A stretch of DNA of 5,741 bases, from assembly GCA_964617765.1 (NCBI GenBank), contig CAZTZY010000134.1, positions 1 to 5,741 on the forward strand, written 5' to 3'. Shown one piece after another: positions 1-5,270 of the stretch (positions are counted from its first letter, which is position 1; every line of letters begins with the position of its first letter). Below the pieces are notes generated by a model. That model made no database searches and was not told the origin of the DNA. It worked only from the letters and a program-made list of their open reading frames with translations. The position numbers and the translations under genes are program-made. The DNA is from CAZTZY01 sp964617765 (lineage in GTDB: Bacteria > Pseudomonadota > Gammaproteobacteria > Pseudomonadales > DT-91).

Positions 1-129
1 GCGGTTTTCATGACTGTTGCGATAGTTCAGTTTCGTTTCGAAACGTACATCAAGAGCATCCATGTTCGCATTTGCCAGTAATGGCAGTGTGGATAAGCCA
101 AAAATCGCAGTGAAGCGGGATTTATTCAT
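1..129 (-). CDS. N-terminus of an exported protein, possibly an outer-membrane porin (partial)
   Basis: The first 43 codons are present; the rest lies beyond the left edge. The protein begins MNKSRFTAIFGLSTLPLLANA, a clear Sec/SPI signal peptide: basic n-region (K3, R5), hydrophobic core at about residues 6-18, and an A-N-A site that predicts cleavage after residue 21. The mature part starts NMDALDVRFETKLNYRN, with alternating polar and hydrophobic residues as in the first strand of an outer-membrane beta-barrel. That makes a porin-like protein plausible but unproven. The start is supported by an AAAAGG ribosome binding site 7 bases upstream. Downstream of the crotonase and the dehydrogenase remnant on the same strand, it could once have been the uptake component of the same locus; that is inference. 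It could also be a periplasmic protein. Confidence 0.7.
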   Translation of the reverse strand, partial: MNKSRFTAIFGLSTLPLLANANMDALDVRFETKLNYRNSHENR

Positions 130-217
130 GATAATGCCTTTTTTATTATATTTTTATTAATGGAATTGCGGTTTACGCTGTGGGCATAACCGAATTCTCG
201 CCTCGTTCATCTTAAAT

Positions 218-286
218 CTATAAGGCTTTGGCAGATTTATCCAGTTGAATTTCATGATATACCGGGATATGGCCATCACGCAGGCA
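218..286 (-). pseudogene. Possible C-terminal tail of a lost protein
   Basis: Reading the minus strand from 286, a 22-codon open frame ends at a TAG (218-220) and encodes a tail reading LRDGHIPVYHEI followed by QLDKSAKAL. The composition (GHIP, alternating charged and hydrophobic residues, common codons) resembles a real protein C-terminus rather than random translation. There is no start codon: the frame is closed by a TGA just upstream. It is not in frame with the dehydrogenase remnant at 316-396. I do not recognise the family. It could be the end of a gene whose beginning was removed with most of the dehydrogenase, or it could be chance in such a short stretch. Confidence 0.3.
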
Positions 287-315
287 TCAGGATATATACA
301 CGCAGGGATACTGTT

Positions 316-396
316 TTATCTTGGCGGGTGGGGTGTACATCCTCCGGTGATAATGACGACTTCGCCTGTCAGTTTGAATTGATCGAGAATTGCCAT
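316..396 (-). pseudogene. Vestigial short-chain dehydrogenase/reductase (N-terminal fragment)
   Basis: An ATG at 396 starts a 26-codon frame whose first 19 residues, MAILDQFKLTGEVVIITGG, match the typical SDR opening: a short lead, then the first Rossmann strand running into the TGG of the TGxxxGxG cofactor motif. Where the glycine-rich loop should continue (GxGIG) the sequence becomes CTPHPPR and stops at TAA (316-318). The roughly 230 remaining residues of a normal SDR, including the S-Y-K catalytic residues, are absent from the window. An AGGAAG ribosome binding site lies 8 bases upstream of the ATG and a promoter-like element precedes it, so initiation signals survive. The gene lies downstream of the crotonase on the same strand, where an acyl-CoA or alcohol dehydrogenase partner would fit. 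The abrupt change suggests a deletion junction near 336. Confidence 0.7.
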
Positions 397-426
397 GATA
401 AATACTTCCTATAAAAAGTTGGATTA

Positions 427-454
427 AGCATAGTCGGTAAAACAGTGATATCAA
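427..454 (-). promoter_or_regulatory. Sigma70-like promoter upstream of the SDR remnant
   Basis: On the minus strand a TTGATA (449-454; 5 of 6 to TTGACA) is followed after 16 bases by TATGCT (427-432; 4 of 6 to TATAAT). A transcript starting near 420 would have a leader of about 25 bases carrying the AGGAAG site and then the truncated SDR start codon. Spacing and position are reasonable, but this is a match by eye only. It might now drive the exported-protein gene that begins at 129. Confidence 0.4.
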
Positions 455-572
455 TCACCCAATTGGAGTAGGGATGCCGGTTTATCTTCATGGATGGGGT
501 GTATGCCGAAGAATTATCAGGAACAAAACCGGTGAAGTGCCCTTTTATTCAACCGATCGTTTTTTTATCCGC

Positions 573-611
573 CGCGCGTAGGGGCGCTGCTTGCTGCGCC
601 CTGTTCGCGTG
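573..611. repeat. GC-rich imperfect inverted repeat downstream of the crotonase gene
   Basis: The inner arms GGGCGC (582-587) and GCGCCC (596-601) enclose an 8-base loop, TGCTTGCT. The outer arms CGCG (575-578) and CGCG (606-609) extend the stem across a small internal loop. It sits 25 bases past the crotonase stop, where a terminator would be expected. No T-run follows directly on the minus strand, and on the plus strand TTTTT comes only about 12 bases after the inner stem. It could be a transcript-end stabilising hairpin, a weak terminator, or one copy of a dispersed palindromic repeat. Confidence 0.4.
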
Positions 612-635
612 CAGTTTTTGTTTATCAATACATCA

Positions 636-1475
636 TCACCAATCCTGAGGCCAGTTCAGTGGTTTATCAGTATAAGCCGGCTTGCGCCCCTGTTTGCGTG
701 CATGTATCGCTTCTTCCAGATTCGTTGTCATGCCTAACAGTATCTGGTTGCGGTTCTCGAGGCTGATAGCAGCTTCAAAACCGGAAATTTCCAGGTTCGA
801 CCATAAGGTTTCCTTGGTCATTGCCACAGCATGCGGGCTCCATGCGCAAATCTGTTCAGCAATTTCTATGGCTTTTGGCAGTAAATCATCGGCGCTGGTG
901 ATGTGTGATACGATACCGATGCGCAACGCTTCTTCGGCTTCCACCACGCGGCCAGTTAGCATGATTTCGTTAGATCTGGCAAAGCCGATCATACGCGGTA
1001 ATAACCAGCTGGCACCTAATTCGGTAGAGGTGAGGCCGTTGTTGATGCCGGTAGCGTTGAAGCGTGTTTCGGTATTGCAGATGCGGATATCGGCACCGAG
1101 AGCCAAACAAAAACCACCGCCAAAGGCCGGGCCGTTAATAGCGGCAATAATAGGTACGCGTACATTGCGCATGGCGGGAACCACCGCTGAAAAATGTTCT
1201 ATGGCCCGCATGGCAATGCGCGGAATGGTCAGGTGGTTGATGTTGGGAACAATGCCCTGGTTGTCGAGATCCAGTCCGGAACAAAAACCGCGCCCTTCGC
1301 CGGTTAAGATAACGGCTCGGCATAAATTGTCAGCACGTAATTGCACCAGGGTATTGTAAAGAGCCTCCATGAGGTCGGCATTCATGGCGTTGAGTTTTTC
1401 CGGACGGTTGAGTTTGACGATGCGAATGTGGTCATTATAGTTTTCGACGACAACCAAAGATTTTTCTGTGCTCAT
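636..1475 (-). CDS. Enoyl-CoA hydratase/isomerase (crotonase) family protein
   Basis: A full-length crotonase of 279 residues that should act on an acyl-CoA thioester in the cytoplasm. Family marks in order: NRPEKLNAMN (residues 23-32); the first oxyanion loop GFCSGLDL (63-70); AAINGPAFGGG (111-121) with the second oxyanion glycine; GADIRI (127-132); LLPRMIG (158-164); and the C-terminal helix ending in KQGRKPAY. The two glutamates used by classical enoyl-CoA hydratase (Glu144 and Glu164 in the rat enzyme) align with Cys123 and Gly143, so simple water addition is doubtful. Glu152, in the TELG motif, is the nearest candidate acid/base, as in crotonases that act as isomerases or on other substrates. 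The start ATG has a weak GGAA-type site upstream. It diverges from the hydrolase operon; the SDR remnant lies downstream. Family certain, reaction unknown. Confidence 0.93.
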   Translation of the reverse strand: MSTEKSLVVVENYNDHIRIVKLNRPEKLNAMNADLMEALYNTLVQLRADNLCRAVILTGEGRGFCSGLDLDNQGIVPNINHLTIPRIAMRAIEHFSAVVPAMRNVRVPIIAAINGPAFGGGFCLALGADIRICNTETRFNATGINNGLTSTELGASWLLPRMIGFARSNEIMLTGRVVEAEEALRIGIVSHITSADDLLPKAIEIAEQICAWSPHAVAMTKETLWSNLEISGFEAAISLENRNQILLGMTTNLEEAIHARKQGRKPAYTDKPLNWPQDW

Positions 1476-1513
1476 GTTTGCATTCCAGATGTGATGGGGT
1501 TCGTGTGTATATT

Positions 1514-1524
1514 CGATAATATCG
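1514..1524. promoter_or_regulatory. Palindrome CGATAATATCG in the divergent intergenic region
   Basis: This perfect inverted repeat has 5-base arms around a central A. It lies 39 bases upstream of the crotonase start and 66 bases upstream of the hydrolase start. The position suits an operator acting on the crotonase promoter or on both promoters. No regulator gene is present nearby and no family is identified. The A+T-rich sequence could also contribute to a -10 region on either strand. Confidence 0.3.
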
Positions 1525-1551
1525 TGTTATCTTTCGTGGCTGTAGAGAGTT

Positions 1552-1570
1552 TGCCATACTGATAATGGCA
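1552..1570. promoter_or_regulatory. Inverted repeat TGCCA-N9-TGGCA upstream of the hydrolase operon
   Basis: Five-base arms TGCCA (1552-1556) and TGGCA (1566-1570) are separated by 9 bases, so the two half-sites are centred about 14 bases apart. The repeat ends just before the hydrolase ribosome binding site and overlaps GATAAT (1561-1566), a possible -10 box. A protein bound here, or an RNA hairpin, would affect expression of the three-gene operon. Assignment as an operator is inference. Confidence 0.3.
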
Positions 1571-1574
1571 TAAA

Positions 1575-1581
1575 AAGGAAG
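1575..1581 (+). promoter_or_regulatory. Ribosome binding site that decides the hydrolase start
   Basis: AAGGAAG lies 8 bases before the ATG at 1590, which is good spacing. The in-frame GTG at 1581 overlaps this site and could not be served by it. The ATG at 1590 is therefore the likely start, three codons inside the longest open frame. Confidence 0.75.
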
Positions 1582-1589
1582 TGAAAACG

Positions 1590-2453
1590 ATGGTAAAACC
1601 TCCAATTAAACGTATCAAAGCCAATGGTATCCAGTTTGCCTATATGGAAATGGGTGAAGGGCCATTGGTGCTGGTATTGCACGGTTTTCCGGATACGGCC
1701 TACAGTTTTTTGCCGTTGATGAACATCATGGCTGATGCGGGTTATCGCGTGGTGGCGCCATTTATGCGCGGATACTTTCCTTCGTCACGCTCCGAGGACG
1801 GCGATTATTCGGTATTGGGGTTGGCGAAAGATGTGCTGGCTATTATTGATGCTCTCGCAATGGGTGATGAAAAAGCTATTGTGCTGGGACATGATTGGGG
1901 TGCTTTGGCAGCTTATACGGCAGCTAACCTGGAACCGGAAAAAATTCGTGTTTTGGTGCAAATGAATGTGCCGCATATGCATGCGTCGAAATTCACCTGG
2001 TCGCAAATTCGCAAATCTTGGTATGTGTGGTATTTCCAGTTACCTATTCTGCCTGAGAAACGTTTGCCGAAAAATGATTTTGCATTTATTGATAAATTGT
2101 ATGCAGCATGGAGCCCGCATTGGGCTTATCAACCGGCGGATGTTGCAGAAGTGAAAAAATCATTGGCCGCAGAAGGTGGTGTAAAGGCCGTATTGGCGTA
2201 TTATCGGGCTATTGTTCGGGGTATAACGATTAAGCAAATGCGTTTGATGCAAAAAAAGACATCAGTTCCAACATTGTTGATTGCGGGTGAGGCGGATGGT
2301 TCGGTGGGTTTAGAGCAGTATCAAGATATGTCGGCAGCCTATACGGATTTTTTTCGATTCATCAGTTATCCCAGAGTGGGGCATTTCCCGCACTGCGAAA
2401 ATACCAATGAATTGTCAGCAGATATTCTGGAGTTTATAAAACAATGTCATTAG
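1590..2453 (+). CDS. Alpha/beta hydrolase, epoxide hydrolase-like
   Basis: A 287-residue cytoplasmic alpha/beta-fold hydrolase, probably opening epoxides to diols by way of an ester intermediate. Visible motifs: HGFP oxyanion loop (31-34); nucleophile elbow GHDWG with Asp102 rather than Ser, which points to epoxide hydrolases (or haloalkane dehalogenases) and away from esterases; a lid region with SWYVWYFQLP (143-152) and AYYRA (203-207), supplying tyrosines of the kind that activate the epoxide oxygen; acidic residue Asp236 in GEADGS; and His265 in VGHFPH. Length is normal for the family and there is no signal peptide. The ATG at 1590 is preferred over the GTG at 1581 because of the ribosome binding site. 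It is the first gene of a probable three-gene operon, and its last 10 bases overlap the next start. The lid tyrosines favour an epoxide hydrolase over a dehalogenase; the substrate is unknown. Confidence 0.92.
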   Translation: MVKPPIKRIKANGIQFAYMEMGEGPLVLVLHGFPDTAYSFLPLMNIMADAGYRVVAPFMRGYFPSSRSEDGDYSVLGLAKDVLAIIDALAMGDEKAIVLGHDWGALAAYTAANLEPEKIRVLVQMNVPHMHASKFTWSQIRKSWYVWYFQLPILPEKRLPKNDFAFIDKLYAAWSPHWAYQPADVAEVKKSLAAEGGVKAVLAYYRAIVRGITIKQMRLMQKKTSVPTLLIAGEADGSVGLEQYQDMSAAYTDFFRFISYPRVGHFPHCENTNELSADILEFIKQCH

Positions 2454-3154
2454 TAAAAAATATCGGCGTGCTTTTTTTTAGCCTGTTTTTATTGGGCTGT
2501 GAAACGGTACCAGTAGCAGACACTTTGGTTGTTAAGGCTAAAACGGTTCTGGTTTTGCCGGCAGATTCCTTGCATAAAGAGCTTGATCCCTTTTATGGCG
2601 ATGTACAGCTCCGCTTGGCGAAAATGATCAGTGAAAAAGGCTTTAAGGTGACAACCATTGAAGGGCGTGAATATCAGCAGCTCGCTAATGATGCTTTAAC
2701 GGTATCCGGTTCCGTCTATGAGCCCAGTGTGGGAAAAATGGTGCCATTGAATCGCAGTACATTCAGCAAGGCCTTGATTGATTTGATTTCGGAAAGAAAA
2801 CGTTTTGATATTATTGTATTGCCCGAGATGGTATTGCGTACGGCAAATGTCGATGGTGATAAGGCAGTGTGGGATGGTATTGAACGTGAATTTACCTGGT
2901 CAGAAAAACCCGATGATATATACACGTTGCCCAGCAAAGCCAGCGGCTTGTCGTTAAAGTTAGGTGCTTTTACTCATAATGGTGCACAAGTGCTGGTTAA
3001 ATTTACTGGCATCACGTTGCCTTACAATTTGCGTAATGATAACGGCAGGTTTATTTTTGAGTTGAAAGATCCGTTTTTTTCCAGGGATGAGTTGAATGAG
3101 AGTGTGGATTTATCGTTAAAAGCTTTTTTTAAACAAGTGGAACTCGATGATTAA
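2444..3154 (+). CDS. Putative outer-membrane lipoprotein of unknown function
   Basis: This 236-residue protein opens with a lipoprotein signal: K5, a hydrophobic run at about 7-17, then the lipobox LLGC with Cys19 as the lipidated residue. The +2 residue is Glu rather than Asp, so sorting to the outer membrane is expected. The mature domain starts with KTVLVLPAD (33-41), then a helix and KGFKVTTIEG (65-74), and later FDIIVLPEMV (121-130). This strand-helix-strand pattern resembles the small alpha/beta domains of periplasmic lipoproteins, but I cannot name the family. No catalytic motif is apparent. The start overlaps the hydrolase end by 10 bases, with GGAG 11 bases upstream, and the end overlaps the next gene by 8 bases, so translation is probably coupled to two cytoplasmic enzymes. 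Whether it works with them or merely shares the transcript is not known. Confidence 0.88.
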   Translation: MSLVKNIGVLFFSLFLLGCETVPVADTLVVKAKTVLVLPADSLHKELDPFYGDVQLRLAKMISEKGFKVTTIEGREYQQLANDALTVSGSVYEPSVGKMVPLNRSTFSKALIDLISERKRFDIIVLPEMVLRTANVDGDKAVWDGIEREFTWSEKPDDIYTLPSKASGLSLKLGAFTHNGAQVLVKFTGITLPYNLRNDNGRFIFELKDPFFSRDELNESVDLSLKAFFKQVELDD

Positions 3155-3998
3155 CCAGAACATAAAACCCCGTAGAACGGCTTTATATATGCCGTGCTCA
3201 AATGCCAGGGCTTTAGATAAAGCACAAGCGTTAGCTGCCGATGTATTGATTTTTGATCTTGAAGATGCCGTTGCGCCAGATAAAAAAATCGAAGCCAGAG
3301 AGCAGATAGTGATTGCCTTGGCGCAGCACCATTATGGTTATCGTGAAAAGATTGTACGCACCAATCATGTTGAAACTGCCTGGGGTTATGATGATTTAAA
3401 AGCCTTGTCAGCGAGTGATTTTGATGGCGTGTTATTGCCCAAAGTAGAATCGGCTGAGCAGGTAAACCAGGCTTTGGCCATTATCGGCAGGGAATTGCCA
3501 GTGTGGGTAATGATTGAAACCCCGAAAGGTGTAATGAATGTTGAACAAATAGCTGCACATAAGAATGTGACAGTGCTGGTGTTGGGAACTAACGATTTGG
3601 CCAAGGAAATGCGGGTACAACAATCGGTATCACGTGAAGAATTCATTTATGCATTTAGTCGGTGTGTAATGGCCGCAAGGGCGTTTGACTGCGATGTGCT
3701 GGACGGAGTGTATAATCAACTCGATAACGAAGCCGGTTTTATCGCAGTTTGTGAACAAGGTAAACGTTTGGGCTTTGACGGAAAAACCGTGATTCACCCG
3801 AATCAGCTTGCGCCAGCCAATGCCTGTTTTATGCCCGGTGAAAAAGACATTGAAGATGCCCGCCAGATTATGCAGGCATGGCAATCTGCCGAGAATAAAG
3901 GTGTGTTGGTGGTTAACGGACGTTTGGTAGAAGAATTACATGTGCAGGCTGCACAGCGTTTGTTGGCAGTTATGGAAAGTTGCAAGAAGAATCAGTAG
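3147..3998 (+). CDS. HpcH/HpaI aldolase/citrate lyase family protein (CitE-like CoA-ester lyase)
   Basis: A 283-residue TIM-barrel enzyme expected to cleave, or hydrolyse, a 3-hydroxy-dicarboxyl-CoA such as malyl-, methylmalyl- or citramalyl-CoA, using Mg2+. Family motifs appear in order: RTALYMPCSNARALDKA (10-26); LIFDLEDAV (34-42) with Glu39-Asp40; VRTN (70-73) with Arg71; LLPKVE (97-102); VMIETPKGV (121-129) with Glu124; LGTNDLAKEM (146-155) with Asp150; and DGKTVIHPNQ (211-220). Glu124 and Asp150 match the metal ligands of malyl-CoA lyases, and Arg71 the substrate-binding arginine. No CitD or CitF partner is encoded here, so it is a stand-alone CitE-like enzyme and not part of citrate lyase. 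Its start overlaps the lipoprotein gene by 8 bases, with GGAA just upstream. It is the last gene of the operon and faces the YheT gene. The exact substrate cannot be told from sequence. Confidence 0.92.
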   Translation: MINQNIKPRRTALYMPCSNARALDKAQALAADVLIFDLEDAVAPDKKIEAREQIVIALAQHHYGYREKIVRTNHVETAWGYDDLKALSASDFDGVLLPKVESAEQVNQALAIIGRELPVWVMIETPKGVMNVEQIAAHKNVTVLVLGTNDLAKEMRVQQSVSREEFIYAFSRCVMAARAFDCDVLDGVYNQLDNEAGFIAVCEQGKRLGFDGKTVIHPNQLAPANACFMPGEKDIEDARQIMQAWQSAENKGVLVVNGRLVEELHVQAAQRLLAVMESCKKNQ

Positions 3999-4037
3999 TC
4001 CTCCGATAGAGGTTCTCTAACACAATCGATCAAATGA

Positions 4038-5054
4038 TTAGCCGGGCGAAAAAGCAGGAATATCCGCTTTGGTGTTCGGGTTTTCTTCAGATGTGTGCAT
4101 TAACACAGGTATAATGCTTTCTATCCATGAATTCAGGTGCCAGTCTTGCAAAAAAGCACAATGTCCACCATGGGATTGCGGGTAGATATGTACATGTGCA
4201 GTGGGTTTGAGGTTATCAAATGCATTGGCATGGATAAGTGGGTCATCATCAGCATAAATAACGTGGCAAGGTGTTTTAATGCCATTGAGGGTTTCTTGCG
4301 TTATTTTATAGGCTGCCAGATATTTTTCCGTGGAATCAAATTCGGTGTGTAATGGCACAAAAAAATCATTCATCTTATGCATTTTTTTAACTTTCAAATC
4401 ATCGGCGGATTGCATGATTTCTGGATAATAGCGGTATTTTTTGAGTAAGGATGTACGCCATTTTTTCAAGAAATGACGATGGTAAAACCACCCTTGCTCA
4501 ATGTTTTGCGAAGCAATGACGGGGTCAATAGCCGGGCAAACAGCGATGGTATTGATCAGGTTAATGTGCCGGAGTTTTTTTTCTGCGGCTAGTCGAAGTG
4601 CAAAATTCCCCCCTAATGAAAACCCCAAAAATACTATGCTGCTGTCAGGATGTTCTTCTGATAAAGAAGTAATAACATCACATACCTCATCAAGTCGCAC
4701 GGAATTAAAGGGCGCTTTATTCAGGTGATGGGTATCACCATGATCACGAAAATTCAGGCGCGCGACATCGTAGCCCATCTTGTAAAAAACATTGCTGCAG
4801 CCAAGCACATAGGCAGAATTTGCCGAGCCTTCCCAACCATGAAAAATAATCGCCAATTTACCTTTGCTGTTTTTTGCGCGGGTAACCTCTACCTGCAAGC
4901 GCACGCCCTGCGAAGTTTTATACAAAATGCTTTTGGTGTCGCGCAGTAATTTTTTTGAACGTTGAAAAACCAGTTTTTGACGAAACTGTGACGCCCCGAG
5001 GAAGGTTTGTACGTGCTGGTTACCAATGTAAAAAACGGGTTTAAAATTATGCAT
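4038..5054 (-). CDS. YheT-family alpha/beta hydrolase
   Basis: This 338-residue hydrolase of the YheT/ABHD1-ABHD3 group has an in-vivo substrate that is poorly defined; relatives act on lipid or ester substrates. Recognition features: the N-terminal NQHVQT (12-17), typical of the group; FHGWEGS (71-77) oxyanion loop; LNFRDHGDTHHLN (100-112), a hallmark; nucleophile elbow GFSLGGN with Ser146; DDDP (269-272) carrying the acidic residue; and SHGGHCAFL (294-302) with His298 completing the triad. There is no signal peptide. The start ATG is supported by AGGG 8 bases upstream. The gene has its own likely promoter in the 216-base gap after holC and converges on the CoA lyase with 39 bases between stops. 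It may be an independent housekeeping gene. The last ~18 residues (after SEENPNTK) look like an unstructured tail. Confidence 0.92.
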   Translation of the reverse strand: MHNFKPVFYIGNQHVQTFLGASQFRQKLVFQRSKKLLRDTKSILYKTSQGVRLQVEVTRAKNSKGKLAIIFHGWEGSANSAYVLGCSNVFYKMGYDVARLNFRDHGDTHHLNKAPFNSVRLDEVCDVITSLSEEHPDSSIVFLGFSLGGNFALRLAAEKKLRHINLINTIAVCPAIDPVIASQNIEQGWFYHRHFLKKWRTSLLKKYRYYPEIMQSADDLKVKKMHKMNDFFVPLHTEFDSTEKYLAAYKITQETLNGIKTPCHVIYADDDPLIHANAFDNLKPTAHVHIYPQSHGGHCAFLQDWHLNSWIESIIPVLMHTSEENPNTKADIPAFSPG

Positions 5055-5095
5055 TCATAGCGCCCTGAAGCGTACTCTTTTATTATTATTGGTCG

Positions 5096-5124
5096 ATTAT
5101 ACCCATACAGAGTACTCTACTAAA
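5096..5124 (-). promoter_or_regulatory. Promoter of the YheT-family gene
   Basis: A perfect TATAAT lies at 5096-5101 on the minus strand. A poor -35 (TTTAGT, 5119-5124; 3 of 6) stands 17 bases upstream. The transcript would begin near 5089, giving a leader of about 34 bases with the AGGG ribosome binding site. The weak -35 suggests activator dependence or low activity. Confidence 0.5.
5109..5118. promoter_or_regulatory. Palindrome AGAGTACTCT inside the promoter spacer
   Basis: This perfect 10-base palindrome occupies most of the space between the -35 and -10 boxes of the YheT-family gene. A second copy of the half-site GTACTCT is found at 5072-5078, in the leader, 40 bases away (about four helical turns). 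Such an arrangement fits a repressor operator with an auxiliary site. No regulator is identified. Confidence 0.35.
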
Positions 5125-5270
5125 GGTGGTAATTGTTTGTTTTTCTTGAAAATTCGAAATAAAACCAGCCAAAATCCAGAAAAAACGGTAATCCATTAAT
5201 AAGTATAAAAAATATGGGGTTCTGACTGGCAATTTCAATGGTTTTTAAAGCAGATAAGTCGGCAGTCTGG
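5125..5270. other. Non-coding gap between holC and the YheT-family gene
   Basis: This A+T-rich stretch follows the holC stop. No hairpin with a following T-run was found that would make a clear intrinsic terminator. No gene of credible composition is seen on either strand. A frame on the minus strand that overlaps holC continues through it but shows no recognisable motif. Confidence 0.5.

Larger units (their letters stand above)
130..635. other. 506-base region without an intact gene; decayed locus
   Basis: No complete gene of credible length is seen on either strand. Listed separately are a dehydrogenase N-terminal remnant (316-396), an open reading tail with protein-like composition (218-286), a likely promoter (427-454) and a GC-rich imperfect hairpin (573-611), all on the minus strand or strandless. 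The A+T-rich stretch 130-160 just upstream of the exported-protein start carries that gene's ribosome binding site. The TATAAT at 145-150 (minus) lies too close to the start codon to be a convincing -10 box. Confidence 0.6.

Noticed and set aside
145..150. Perfect TATAAT on the minus strand before the exported-protein gene
   Set aside because: Transcription from it would start within or after the ribosome binding site, and there is no -35 box at proper spacing. It is more likely chance in an A+T-rich leader.
277..306. Direct repeat CACGCAGG (277-284 and 299-306), 22 bases apart
   Set aside because: There are only two 8-base copies, partly within the possible coding remnant. The spacing would suit a regulator, but nothing else supports it.
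682..1359. Long plus-strand open frame opposite the crotonase gene (225 codons)
   Set aside because: It is antisense to a gene with clear family motifs, has no recognisable domain, and is rich in Arg, Ser, Met and Pro as mirror frames typically are.
1581..1589. GTG start for the epoxide hydrolase
   Set aside because: The ribosome binding site AAGGAAG overlaps this codon, while the ATG at 1590 is correctly spaced from it.
4000..4013. CCTC-CGATA-GAGG hairpin between the convergent genes as a terminator
   Set aside because: The stem is only 4 base pairs and no T-run follows on either strand.
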